Positions 24,201-35,106 of a DNA stretch of 64,000 nucleotides are shown here, piece after piece; position 1 is the first letter of the stretch; the number at the start of each line of letters is the position of its first letter. The position numbers were made by a program, and so were the translations under genes. The notes under the pieces were generated by a model that searched no databases, was not told the origin of the DNA, and saw nothing but the letters and a program-made list of their open reading frames with translations. The DNA comes from Bostrychus sinensis (lineage: Eukaryota; Chordata; Actinopteri; Gobiiformes; Eleotridae), in assembly GCA_020698575.1 (NCBI GenBank), contig CM036253.1:1498273-1562272 (forward strand), written 5' to 3'.

Positions 24201-27200
24201 AGGTCTAACCCAGGTCTAACCCAGGTCTAAACCAGGTCTAACCCAGGTCTAACCCAGGTCTAACCCGGGTCTAAACCGGGTCTAACCCAGGTCTAACCCA
24301 GGTCTAACCCAGGTCTAAACCAGGTCTAAACCAGGTCTAAACCAGGTCTAAACCAGGTCTAAACCAGGTCTAAACCAGGTCTAAACCAGGTCTTGTGTTG
24401 TCCTCAGTGAGATCGACCGCCGACTGCAGGCTGTGAACTCCCTCTTGTCTCCGGAGCACGACTCGGGGCGGCGGGGGCGTAGGCGATGCAGGCGGTCGCC
24501 GCGGTTACAGAACGACGCCGATGACGTCATCTTGGTGAGCCCCGCTGACGACGACGATGACCTCATCATCACGAGCCCGGAGATCCTGCCGCTCGTGTCT
24601 CCGTTCAGAGTCCCGGAGCGAGAGATCCCCCTGAAGGTCCGCTGCAGGACGGACCTCCACAAGATCCCCGTGCTGCCGGTGGGTTCCCGGGGGCGGGGCA
24701 GGCCCGCAGTGGTCCGGACTGGGACTGTGGGGGGCACCGTAGTCTTCTCAGATAGAAGGGAAATACACATTCACCCAGTGTTGCCAATTTAGCGACTTCT
24801 CAGACCCCTCCAGCGACTGATTTTCACTTTTTCTGGTGTTGTTTGAGACTTTGGTGACTCATGAAAAAAATGAAAGCACTTTTGATTCCTCTTCTCTTCG
24901 AGCTACCTGCTGCTGCCGTGAGCTTCTCCTCCGTCTGAAACGTCTCACAGGCTGTCAGCTGCAGTCACTCCACTGTTTTAGCATTATTTTTTAAACAAAT
25001 TTATGTACAATACAAATATTTTACAGACATTAGAGCACTGTCCAATAATACATAAAAACAAAACATAACAATAATAAAGAAAAACAACATAGGGGGCTGC
25101 TAATTCAGAGGAACACCAGCCATCGACCTCACTTTCAATTAAAACCATTATGCAAATTAGGTGATGAGGTCACCTGGAGACTTCTAGGATAAGCCAATAT
25201 CTACTTTTCTTATTGAGGAGTTGGCAACACTGTACACACCACCACCGTCTTTTGCCCTTCACCTTAAATTATTATTATTGTGTTATTCATTTGTGAATGC
25301 TGGGTCCTTTGTCTCTTCACTCTCTTCAGAAAACTCCTGGACTGTAACTAAACCCTGGATTATACAGCGCATTTCTCACTCCGTTAAGATAAGTGGAGGG
25401 CAAAACAAACATGGCCTCACGCAGCAGGCATGAGGAGATGCAGCCAAATAAGTGTCTTCACGCCTGACGACAAAATACAATACGGACTGAAACTACAAAT
25501 ATAGGGGACCTGTGACCTAGGGCTGAACAATTAATTGCAATTTGATCTGTCGCAATTAGCAAATTACAAAGGCTGCAGTTATTGAGGTGAAAATATGTCA
25601 TCTGCAGAGAACAAAATATCTCGTCTCCAGTCTTAAAAGTTTAAGACTCATATAAATCATTACAGCTGTAGTTCTGAAAGGCATGTGATTCCTTGTTTTA
25701 TTTTCGGTCTTCTCTCAACGGTCAGTGCTCCATCTCATGCTTAAAATGTAAACTGAACATTAATTTGATAAAAATGTATTGCAAATCTCATCGCAACCAC
25801 AATATATGTCAGAAAAGTCGCAGTTAAATATTTTTTCTGAAGTACTGTGACCCGTATGAGGCAGTGCTGCTCTGTTTGCCGCTGCGAACCGTTACTACAG
25901 TCTGTTTAACGACACAAATCTACATTAATCTTATGTCTGTGTCAGTTTTCTCTGAGATTCTGTAGAAACAGTTCCTAACAAAGAGTAAACAGTGGCTTCA
26001 GCTGATGGGTATTATTAAAGGCAGTATATTTATAGTTAATAAAATTACTCATGTGTGCCAAGATATGATGAAAACATGTTTAAATCTAATATTAGTTTTA
26101 CTGATAACAATGTTTTTGTGTGAAATAGGGCTGCACAATATGGGAAAATATGCAATATTCAGTACCTACGTAGAAAATTGCGATAATGATATTTTTGCGG
26201 TATTTTAAAATAACGCCTATTTTTCTGACATAGTGAGTTAAATTTACTAAAAACAAAAATGTAAATCTCTATTCAAAAGCCAAAACTTAACACAGACTAA
26301 ACCTGCCTAAACTGTGACTAAATTAAGGAAATTACCACTAAAATTGGATTTTTTAAACATTTTTATTTAGTCACAACACATGTTCTTTTAAGGCTCTGGT
26401 GGAAAATGATTCTTCAGTGTAAATCTCTGTCAGATGGGAGACCACAGCGTTACTGTGATACAGATATTGCGTTTGCTGATACTGCGATAACAATAATTGT
26501 GCGATATATTGTGCAGCCCTAGCGTGAAAGCGCCTTTTGTCTGAACCTGAGATGAAACCGGTTCTCGCTCTCTCTCCTCTTCCTGTCGCAGTCCACGCCG
26601 CTCAGCGCTGTGGTGGATCAGCTGTCCGTCAAACTCAGGGTCCCGCCCACTCGACTGCTGCTGCTGCGCGAGGAGGCGGAGCTAAGCACGGACGCCACGG
26701 TCCACGAGCTCGGCCTGGGCATCGCGGACATCATCGGTCTGTGTCACAAACGTAACATCGCAGGGTTAACACACGGGGGACAGCAGAGGAGGCAGCGTCT
26801 CTAGGCCTGAAGCTTATGGGGCTGTAATTGTAGCAAACAGACTGTGTGTGTGTGTGTGTAATTAGGTGTGTGTGTGTGTGTAAATAGATTTGTCTGTAAT
26901 AAGGTGTGTGTGTAAATAGATTTGTCTGTAATAAGGTGTGTGTGTGTAAATAGATTTGTCTGTAATAAGGTGTGTGTGTGTGTAAATAGATTTGTCTGTA
27001 ATAAGGTGTGTGTGTGTAAATAGATTTGTCTGTAATAAGGTGTGTGTGTGTAAATAGATTTGTCTGTAATAAGGTGTGTGTGTGTAAATAGATTTGTCTG
27101 TAATAAGGTGTGTGTGTGTAAATAGATTTGTCTGTAATAAGGTGTGTGTGTGTAAATAGATTTGTCTGTAATAAGGTGTGTGTGTGTGTGTAAATAGATT

Positions 27201-30200
27201 TGTCTGTAATAAGGTGTGTGTGTGTAAATAGATTTGTCTGTAATAAGGTGTGTGTGTGTAAATAGATTTGTCTGTAATAAGGTGTGTGTGTGTAAATAGA
27301 TTTGTCTGTAATAAGGTGTGTGTGTGTGTAAATAGATTTGTCTGTAATAAGGTGTGTGTGTGTAAATAGATTTGTCTGTAATAAGGTGTGTGTGTGTAAA
27401 TAGATTTGTCTGTAATAAGGTGTGTGTGTGTAAATAGATTTGTCTGTAATAAGGTGTGTGTGTGTAAATAGATTTGTCTGTAATAAGGTGTGTGTGTGTG
27501 TGTAAATAGATTTGTCTGTAATAAGGTGTGTGTGTGTGTGTAAATAGATTTGTCTGTAATAAGGTGTGTGTGTGTGTGTAAATAGATTTGTCTGTAATAA
27601 GGTGTGTGTGTGTAAATAGATTTGTCTGTAATAAGGTGTGTGTGTGTAAATAGATTTGTCTGTAATAAGGTGTGTGTGTGTAAATAGATTTGTCTGTAAT
27701 AAGGTGTGTGTGTGTGTAAATAGATTTGTCTGTAATAAGGTGTGTGTGTGTGTGTAAATAGATTTGTCTGTAATAAGGTGTGTGTGTGTGTGTAAATAGA
27801 TTTGTCTGTAATAAGGTGTGTGTGTGTGTGTAAATAGATTTGTCTGTAATAAGGTGTGTGTGTAAATAGATTTGTCTGTAATAAGGTGTGTGTGTGTAAA
27901 TAGATTTGTCTGTAATAAGGTGTGTGTGTGTGTAAATAGATTTGTCTGTAATAAGGTGTGTGTGTGTAAATAGATTTGTCTGTAATAAGGTGTGTGTGTG
28001 TAAATAGATTTGTCTGTAATAAGGTGTGTGTGTGTAAATAGATTTGTCTGTAATAAGGTGTGTGTGTGTAAATAGATTTGTCTGTAATAAGGTGTGTGTG
28101 TGTGTAAATAGATTTGTCTGTAATAAGGTGTGTGTGTAAATAGATTTGTCTGTAATAAGGTGTGTGTGTAAATAGATTTGTCTGTAATAAGGTGTGTGTG
28201 TAAATAGATTTGTCTGTAATAAGGTGTGTGTGTGTAAATAGATTTGTCTGTAATAAGGTGTGTGTAAATAGATTTGTCTGTAATAAGGTGTGTGTGTGTA
28301 AATAGATTTGTCTGTAATAAGGTGTGTGTGTGTAAATAGATTTGTCTGTAATAAGGTGTGTGTAAATAGATTTGTCTGTAATAAGGTGTGTGTGTGTAAA
28401 TAGATTTGTCTGTAATAAGGTGTGTGTGTGTGTAAATAGATTTGTCTGTAATAAGGTGTGTGTGTGTAAATAGATTTGTCTGTAATAAGGTGTGTGTGTG
28501 TAAATAGATTTGTCTGTAATAAGGTGTGTGTGTGTAAATAGATTTGTCTGTAATAAGGTGTGTGTGTGTGTAAATAGATTTGTCTGTAATAAGGTGTGTG
28601 TGTGTAAATAGATTTGTCTGTAATAAGGTGTGTGTGTGTAAATAGATTTGTCTGTAATAAGGTGTGTGTGTGTAAATAGATTTGTCTGTAATAAGGTGTG
28701 TGTGTGTAAATAGATTTGTCTGTAATAAGGTGTGTGTGTGTGTGTGTAAATAGATTTGTCTGTAATAAGGTGTGTGTGTGTAAATAGATTTGTCTGTAAT
28801 AAGGTGTGTGTGTGTGTGTAAATAGATTTGTCTGTAATAAGGTGTGTGTGTGTAAATAGATTTGTCTGTAATAAGGTGTGTGTGTGTAAATAGATTTGTC
28901 TGTAATAAGGTGTGTGTAAATAGATTTGGCTGTAATAAGGTGTGTGTGTGTAAATAGATTTGGCTGTAATAAGGTGTGTGTGTGTGTAAATAGATTTGTC
29001 TGTAATAAGGTGTGTGTGTGTAATAAGACATGTTTGTGTTTGGGGAAAATTATCTATCTATAAATGCAAAAGTGCTAAAAGTTCAAAGTCTCCGGGACAC
29101 AGCTCTAATTCCACACAGATCTTTTTGCTGCAGTCCTTCTCGTCATTTTACCCTGAGTTTAGACTTGCAGGCTGTGGATCGGCTGACACACCAGCAGATG
29201 GCAGTAGTAGGTGGTTTGCGTTGAGTCTGCAGGAAGATTAGGTGCAGTATTTCTATTTGTAAGAAGACATACATTCACCAGAGCAAAAATAACATATTTT
29301 TTAGTTGTTTAATAGTCTTATAACATCTTCTAGTACACCCTTTAGTTTGTCATTCTCTACTTTGAGGCTAAATGGTATCTTCTAAATCAATGATAAAGTC
29401 TGCCTTAGCAGTCTTTCAGTAATCTGTGTCGCCAAATCATACATTTTTTTTGGAGACAAATTGTTTTTATTAGGTTGTATATTACTGCTAAACAGCTTTT
29501 AAATGTAAATATATCTTTGTTTTGCCTGCACTGTTGACATATTGTTTTCTTTTTATATTTAAATGAACTTTGCTGTTAGAAATACTGCACCTAATCTTCC
29601 TGCATACCTACAGAACCTAAGCAAACCATCTTCTACTGCCATCTGCTGGTGTGTCAGCTGACCCACAGCCTGTAAGTCTACACTCAGGGTAAAAGACACA
29701 CACTGTTTGTGAAACAAACAGATCTGATATGGCAGGAGAGTAGCAAAAACATTTGTGTGTAATTAGAGTCTTAGAACTTTTAGCACTTTTGCATTTACAG
29801 ATCATTTTACACACACACACAAATCTTATTACACACACACAAACAGAATTACGCACACACAAATCTATTTGCTACAGTAATAGCCCCATAAATCTGAGCT
29901 TAGACCAGTATCACAACAGACTTTGACACACACTACACTCTAAAGAGTACAAGTCATAAGAATTAGCTGTGTTTCTATTTATCAGAAAAGTTTAATTCCT
30001 AAAAAGATTTTTGTGGCAAAGTGGGTTGATCCCCAGACCTGACCAGGATCCTGGCTCAGATCTGCAGAAGGGTCCAGCTCGGTGCTGCTGTCAGGTTTAA
30101 CCCCGGAGACATTGGAACAGACAAATATGTCTGCCTTAGTTTGATTTTAATGTAGCATCGATTTATATTTTAAGTTGAGAAGCCTCTGATACTCTTCTGC

Positions 30201-32758
30201 GCTCTTATTTAATGCTCTAACTGTATGCTGTTTATGTGGGTTTTCTTATTTTACCTTAAGTTGTACATCTACCTCTTAAACAGTTTTCAGATGTTTAAAA
30301 CGGTCCATTTAAACTCCAACTGTTTTCAGTCACATTTACACAAATATAATAGTATTTCTGGTTACTGTGGGTCACCACCGGCTTCCTCCCACCGTTCAAA
30401 GACAGGCATGCGTTTGGGTGAACTGGTGACTCTAAATTGCCCCTAGTGGATGAATGTGAGCGTGGACGGTTGTCTGTCTGTGTGTCTCTCTGAGTGTTGC
30501 CCGCCGGGAAAGGCTCTAAAACCCGCGACGGCGAGGAATCCAAATGCACTTTATTTCTATAGCCAAGTTCAAAAACAAGAGTTTCCAAAGTGCTGCACAT
30601 AAAACAGTAAATAAATATTAGTTTCTTTAGCTTCACTAGCCTTTATTAAAATAATAACCAGTAAAACCAAATAAAAGCGGTACAATATAATAACAATGAA
30701 ATACTAAAAACAAATCATTAAAAGACACAGGACCACACAATTCACCAGAGAATAATGAATGAATGATTAAAAAAAAAAAAATTCAGGGTGTGCTAAATCT
30801 ATAAATGAGTTTCACTTTGAACTGAAACACTTCCACTTTTCCACAGTATTCTAGGTTTGTGCGATGTAAGGATCAGACCTTTAATGTAACTCGTTTCTGT
30901 TTGTCACTGTTGTGTTCTGGTCGTGTGCGGTGCAGAGTGCGTGGTGATGGCGGCGGCGGGCGAGGAGGAAGTGAAAAAGAAACCTGAAGCGGAGGACGCC
31001 GGGGACGTCATCAAAGTCCGACTGCAGGGCAAAGACAAAGACTCGGCTCAGGAGTTCTCTCTGCACAGGGTCCGTACCTACTCCTCCTGTCTGTCTGTCT
31101 CTTTGTCCCCAAAAACTTTCTGCCCGGCCAACAAACAAGTCACCGCCTGGATTTCACTAAGCAGATGCGTTTATGATCTGGGGTTGCTGCAGTTAGTCAG
31201 GTCTGCAGCGTTCTTAAGCCGGCGCAGAGTCCGGAGCTAAAGCCCAATGAGAATCTCTGGGATGCGCAGTGGTCCGACTTTCCCATCATCAATACAAGAT
31301 CTTACAATGAACATTAATGCAACGCTAGACGGAGAAATAAACGTTGTGACACTGCAGAAGCTACAGCGAAACGACGCCACAGCGAAGGCTGTAATCAAAG
31401 CTAAAGGCAGTCCAACGAAATATTGGTGTGTTGTATTTTGTGGGCAGGTATTTAAGTTTGTTCACTGACGTCAACATAAAACATAATCTTAGTCTAGCTT
31501 TCTAAATCATGCTGGTAACGTGCATTAGTGAAGAGATGCAGCAGTCTTTAACCATTAGGTCATCCAGCTATTAATCTGATATTTAAGCCTCAGGGCACTC
31601 GGTTCCACAAAACTCTTATTTATTTATCTTATTTATTTTTAAAAAAACGGTGTACGGCTCTGATTCCTCAGACATTTTTTTATTTCGGAGTAAAATTGCC
31701 TTATACGAAACGTTTAAAGAAGTGATGAGCTTTTTTTCCCAGTTTCAAAGGACCATAACAGCTTTACACTCTACGCTGGTCCCTGTTTCTTTCAGAGTTA
31801 CACACAAGAGGCCCCTGAACCAAAACGGCTCCCACGGTGTCCTGCAGCACCATTCAGTCCCAGCTGTTGTGCCACCTGGTGGTCAGGGGTTCATACAGCA
31901 AGACAAGGACCCAAAACATTAGTCCAGCTCTTCCAGAAGAAGACCGTGAGCAGTGCCGGTCCTGTACATTTGGGGGCCCTAAGCAGGACAAGTTTGGGGG
32001 CCAAGCCATTTAAATTTTACTATATAACATTTTTATTTAATTTTAATACAACACTGACTGACTCTTTTTCAAAGGGGATGAATGCTTAGAGAGATTTTTG
32101 ATTTGCAAACTCAGCAAAGGAGGGGGGCCCAGGAAAAGAGGAATTATATACGACGGACCTCATTTTCAGATAAATCCTCAGCAAAACCAGCAATTGCAAA
32201 TATTACCAGAATATTAAGCAAACAGAGTTGGCACATTAATCAAATAAGTAAATATTGGGGCCCTCTAATGTCTGTGGGGCCCTATGTAGCTGCTTAGTTT
32301 GCCCATAGGAAGGACCGGCACAGTCTCAGGACTTAAACCCCAACGGAGCTGGTTTTGGATGAACAGGACAGAAAAGTGAGAGCAAAGACGCGAGAGAGTG
32401 CCACACAGCTCTGGAATCTTCCGCAGCAGAGTCAGGGAGAACTTTCTGAAGAATATTTGGTTTCCGTGTTTATATCTGCCAAAGGTGGTGGTTTCTGTGA
32501 GGAGTGAAAGGTTTAAGAATCCATGTTACGTCTGACCGGGGTAAGGCCGAAAGCAGAAACGTCTCCTGTAACCTCCTGTCTTTGGTTTTGCTGCAGGACG
32601 CTCCTCTGGGCTCGGTCTTCTCTCAGTACGTCTCCCGACTGTCGGCGGACGCTCGGAGCAGAGTGCGCTTCCATTTTGACGGCTGCAAAGTGACGCCGAA
32701 CCAGACTCCGGCTCAACTCGACATGGAGGACGGAGACATCGTCGAGGTGTGGGCCTGA
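18023..32758 (+). CDS. NFATC2IP: NFATC2-interacting protein (SUMO-like domain protein, NIP45/Rad60 family)
   Basis: Vertebrate NIP45, a nuclear protein with two C-terminal SUMO-like domains, linked to NFAT-dependent cytokine transcription and related to yeast Rad60/Esc2. Coding exons: 18023-18034 (MAEA), 20333-20413, 21112-21166, 21290-21419, 23324-23407, 24408-24678, 26592-26736, 30936-31069, 32597-32758; phases agree throughout, giving about 357 residues (human about 419). The N-terminal half is basic and acidic low-complexity: PPPKRRRILDPSAIVPVPIY, ELSDSEDE, then ADDVILVSPADDDDDLIITS, which looks like SUMO-interacting/acidic stretches. The first SUMO-like domain covers about residues 210-270 (STPLSAVVDQLSVKLRVPP); the second, about 285-357, contains VIKVRLQGKDKD, RVRFHFDGCKVTPNQTPAQL and ends DMEDGDIVEVWA. 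Placed just upstream of SPNS1, as in mammals. The four-codon first exon is the least certain. Confidence 0.93.
20030..20240 (+). pseudogene. Relic of a LINE ORF2 3' end, copy 1
   Basis: The stretch with CAGAGGAGGGACACTGAATG and GAGCTGGAGGCCAAGAGGAA, then GAGGAAGAGGACATGAAGGT, resembles a common fish non-LTR ORF2 tail. A related relic is at 32880-33005. Frames are broken. It sits in NFATC2IP intron 1 just before the exon at 20333. Family not resolved. Confidence 0.45.
20425..20890. mobile_element. Interspersed DNA element, copy 1 (partner 43770-44250, opposite orientation)
   Basis: GGTCGACTCATGTGGGTTTT and GAGGTTCTGTTCCAGAGAAA with CATTTTGAGCTTTTCAGGCT reappear in reverse complement at 43905-44245 inside SPNS1. 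Both copies include a GCCGATNNNNG-type stretch near an end. Ends and TSD could not be fixed; no ORF. Confidence 0.55.
21170..21220 (+). repeat. (AAT)n microsatellite
   Basis: About 17 uninterrupted AAT triplets a few bases after the donor at 21167. Confidence 0.97.
21592..22921. mobile_element. hAT-like element, 1.33 kb, in NFATC2IP
   Basis: It begins TAGGGATGTAACGAT and ends with the mirror ATCGTTACATCCCTA. The flanking octamers GTTTCCAT and TTTTTTAT agree at 5 of 8 positions, so the TSD is eroded. An (ATTTACAT)-like run sits at 22410-22452. No intact transposase frame. Confidence 0.75.
23500..24393 (-). repeat. 11-bp minisatellite, inverted orientation (GGTCTAAACCA), in NFATC2IP
   Basis: About 80 units of GGTCTAAACCA, GGTCTAACCCA and GGTCTGAACCA. 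This is the reverse complement of the TGGTTTAGACC unit found in the other arrays. It ends 14 bases before the acceptor of the exon at 24408 and fills most of the intron 23408-24407. Confidence 0.95.
24776..25231. mobile_element. TIR element (AGTGTTGCCAA termini) in NFATC2IP
   Basis: The left end AGTGTTGCCAATTTAGCGAC is mirrored on the right by GTTGGCAACACT. About 455 bp, no transposase ORF. Confidence 0.7.
25513..25845. mobile_element. Truncated hAT-like relic
   Basis: Starts TAGGGCTGAACAATTAATTG, typical of fish hAT-like ends, and continues with TTGCAAATCTCATCGCAACC. The expected mirrored right end is absent. Confidence 0.5.
26126..26521. mobile_element. hAT-like MITE, 396 bp, in NFATC2IP
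   Basis: Ends are TAGGGCTGCACAATAT and ATATTGTGCAGCCCTA (exact mirrors). Flanks GTGTGAAA (26118-26125) and GCGTGAAA (26522-26529) match at 7 of 8 positions, a hAT-type 8-bp TSD. The right end lies 70 bp upstream of the exon at 26592. Confidence 0.85.
26801..29905. mobile_element. Foldback-type TIR transposon with a hugely expanded left arm, in NFATC2IP
   Basis: The left end (TTATGGGGCTGTAATTGTAG) is mirrored by the right end near 29870-29895 (on the - strand TTATGGGGCTATTACTGTAG). Internal arms 29036-29255 and 29574-29815 are also inverted copies, sharing AAATGCAAAAGTGCTAAAAG and GACACACCAGCAGATGGCAG. The TG-rich subterminal motif occurs only two or three times in the right arm but about 63 times on the left. 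It starts 65 bp after the donor at 26737. No transposase. Confidence 0.75.
26840..29025 (+). repeat. 32-38-bp minisatellite, (TG)n + TAAATAGATTTGTCTGTAAT + AAG
   Basis: About 63 tandem units whose cores are almost invariant while the TG run varies by two-base steps. Because none of the three - strand frames of the unit contains a stop, the array holds a 766-codon - strand ORF (26731-29031), which is not a gene. Confidence 0.97.
30360..30600. repeat. Common fish interspersed repeat fragment, copy 1
   Basis: GACTCTAAATTGCCCCTAG, GTGAATGTGAGCGTG and related words are typical of an abundant teleost interspersed repeat. A more eroded relative is at 53520-53690. It lies in the NFATC2IP intron before the exon at 30936. 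Confidence 0.5.
31200..31445 (+). pseudogene. Tc1/mariner-like transposase relic, 3' part
   Basis: GAGCTAAAGCCCAATGAGAA + TCTCTGGGATG reads ELKPNENLWDA, like the C-terminal PNENLW box of Tc1/mariner transposases. Downstream bases (TGCAACGCTAGACGGA, then AAATAAACGTTGTGAC) fit the element's 3' end. Heavily decayed. Confidence 0.55.
31790..32515 (+). pseudogene. Tc1-like transposase relic split by another transposon
   Basis: The first part (31790-31950) contains GFIQQDKDPKH, the catalytic-core QQDNDPKH box. The second part (32324-32515) has SQDLNP and, in a shifted frame, ELVLDEQDRKVRAKTRESAT and GELSEEYLVS, matching the Tc1 transposase C-terminus. Stops and shifts make it dead. The gap is filled by a separate TIR element (31951-32323). 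Confidence 0.8.
31951..32323. mobile_element. MITE (CAGTGCCGGTCCT ends) inserted in the Tc1 relic
   Basis: The left end CAGTGCCGGTCCT and right end AGGACCGGCACAG are mirrors apart from one base. It interrupts the Tc1-like coding relic, so it is younger. Probably hAT-type; TSD not resolved. Confidence 0.75.
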
Positions 32759-32802
32759 GCTGCAGGAACTCGCTTTATCAGGATTTAAATTTGTGAAAGT
32801 AA

Positions 32803-32812
32803 AATAAATAAA
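32803..32812 (+). terminator. NFATC2IP polyadenylation signals
   Basis: Two overlapping AATAAA hexamers 45-55 bases after the NFATC2IP stop codon. Confidence 0.75.
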
Positions 32813-32865
32813 TGTGTTTATTTCTTATGAGTGTGACTGGAACGTGCTTTGAAAAGGGTTTTTAG

Positions 32866-33010
32866 GTGAGAGTAGGGATTGGTTTGGACATGCACAGAGG
32901 AGGGACAGTGATGGGCAGGAGGATGAGGCTGAGTCTAGAGCTGGAGGCCCAGAGGAAGAGCAGAGAGGAGGTTAGTCGGTGTGAGAAGAGGACGCAGAGG
33001 ACAGGGTTAG
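32866..33010 (+). pseudogene. Relic of a LINE ORF2 3' end, copy 2
   Basis: ACATGCACAGAGGAGGGACA, GAGCTGGAGGCCCAGAGGAA and GTTAGTCGGTGTGAGAAGAG parallel 20080-20230. Non-coding now. Confidence 0.45.
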
Positions 33011-33189
33011 GGTTATAGGACCTTCAAGGAAAAGTGGTAGAAACTTAAACTAAATCTTCTCATCTCAGTCTTTTTCACAACATGAAGCTTTTACACACAG
33101 CATGTAACTGATCGACTCACAGTGGGTGGAGGAGCTCAGAAATGTACCCAGGTATCAAAATGTCTCCAAGTAAAAAGTATGTTGCAATT

Positions 33190-33560
33190 AGGCCTGCAGC
33201 AACTAATCAGATTCATCGATTACTGAAATAATGAGCAGTCAGTCAGTTTCTGAGGTATTACTCTGAACATGTTCTGTGCTGACAGAAGTGGTTTTCTACC
33301 AAAACTGAACAGTTAGCACAGAAACAAGTTAACACAATGTCAGTTTTGTGTTTTTGAATAAAAACAGAGTATAAATGCTGTATCTAAAAGTCTTCAAATG
33401 GCAAACTTGAACTTTTGTCTGCTTCAACAATAAAACCACCTTTTTTTTTTAATAAACATGTTATTCTTACAGCATCAGGTCATAATGCATTTGCTTGCAC
33501 TTAACAATCCCATTATTAATCGGACAATCTTAAAAAAATAATTATCTAAAAACTTTTTAA
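33190..33560. other. Probable old hAT-like relic
   Basis: GGCCTGCAGCAACTAATCAG + ATTCATCGATTACTG is close to a common fish hAT-type terminus; a mirrored AATCGGACAATC lies near 33518. A similar end (GATTAGTTGTTGCAGCCCTA) is near 19569-19588. Both are too eroded to delimit. Confidence 0.4.
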
Positions 33561-33799
33561 GTTACCTACTGAAGTAGAAATTATTTTCTCAACTAAGAGT
33601 ATGCTGCAGAAAATGTACTCAAAGTATTTTTAATGTAAAAATGAAAGTAACTCCATATGAGCCCCACGCAGCTCTTCCCAAGTCACGGCGAAAACTGACG
33701 GAGCCCAAGACGCTGGCACCATCAGAGTGGTTTTTTAAATCGCTGACTGGCCTAAGGTGAGCACCTGTCCCACTTCTGGTTGTACTGCACAGCCCCCGT

Positions 33800-34122
33800 C
33801 CCACTGATTAAGATAATGTCCCTCTTGGTCATTGGTGCTCAGCAGATCTTATAAAAAGTGAGATTCAAGTTAAGAACGACAAGTTAAGGTCAGTATTTTT
33901 TGAGTAAAACGTGGAATAAACATTTCTGGACGTTAGGTTTGTTAAAGTGAATATATGTTGTTGCGTTGTTGCCCCTCTGTTTCAGCGCCGGTCTCTCCTG
34001 GAGCTGTGCGCTGGGGTTGTCCTGGTGGATTGTTTTGAGAAATACAGAGCTGTGATTATTCTGTTCCATCTTTTTTATTCCAATGAATAAAGTCTCAGTA
34101 AAGACATTATTTTGCAAAATGA
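33800..34122. repeat. Interspersed repeat, LTR-like, copy 2
   Basis: Diverged copy of 16885-17222 with the same landmark words, including GATTATTCTGTTCCAT and AATAAAGTCTCAGTAAAGAC. Confidence 0.5.
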
Positions 34123-34129
34123 AAATGAT

Positions 34130-35090
34130 ATGTTTTATAGGCCTTAAACTGGAGCAAATTGTATCTCTGCAAGTTTATAAGTTAATTTAGATCTCAAAAC
34201 ATTTATTTCTTGAGTTTGTCCCACTAAAATGCTCAACTTGTACCACTTTTTGTACTTTTTGAGGTGGTCACCCTAGACTGGCCTTTTCATAAGATGTATT
34301 TTATTAGGTTTTTTTTTTTTTTTTTTGTGAGTACTTTTGTTGTTAAGCCTGTATTTGAAACTTTTTTGAAGTTTTTTATTCGATTTCAAAATATTTTTTT
34401 GTTTGTTTCTAATTTTACTGATTACTAGGTACTTTGAAGTACAATTACACAAAAAGTACACAGTAAAAGTACTTCATACTCTCAGTGGTAGTAGTCCTGG
34501 ATGTACTTAATATGCATCAGCAGGTTTCATTGTGTACTTTTTTGAATTGTTTTTATTCAATCTCAAATACAGTACTTAGAGTCTAATTTTAGTCATTATT
34601 ACTAACTTCATGAAAAAAGTACTCCATGGTGTGAAAGTAGTAGTAGAGGTAAAGGTAGAAGTACAGAGCACACTGCTGCAGTCATTTCTTAGGCTCAGAG
34701 AGAAATAGATGCGATATAATTCCACCTTATACTCGCCATATTTAGTTAGGTAATCATTAGTCTTTCTTAATAAAGGCATATTTTGTTAGATTACTCAAAA
34801 AGTTGTGTAACTGTGTTTCTGAACTCTCTGTGGTTACTCTCAGGTGTGCCCCCCGTAAAGAATGCTATATTAGCGCACTCAAAATTTAGGAACGGCTCAC
34901 TTGACCACGGAAAAACGAACGCTGGCCTCACCTCAGCGTGTTATTACAGAGCTGATAAATAAACACTTAAATGGAGTGATTTCGGGTTATTTCTGTACAT
35001 TGTAATATGAAAAAAATCATTAAAATTAGCTCTGCAGTGGAGGATAAGGTGCACTTATTTGTAGTCCATTTTCTGGGTGTTGTAGTTTTT
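34130..35090. other. Intergenic, no gene recognised
   Basis: AT-rich DNA with poly-T runs (34310-34327) and short AAAGTACTT-like repeats. No coding or RNA feature supported. Confidence 0.45.
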
Positions 35091-35106
35091 ATTAAACAGC
35101 TGTAGG

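Noticed and set aside
26731..29031. 766-codon - strand ORF, THTHLITDKSIY-type repeats
   Set aside because: Generated by the TG-rich minisatellite in an NFATC2IP intron; all three frames are stop-free.
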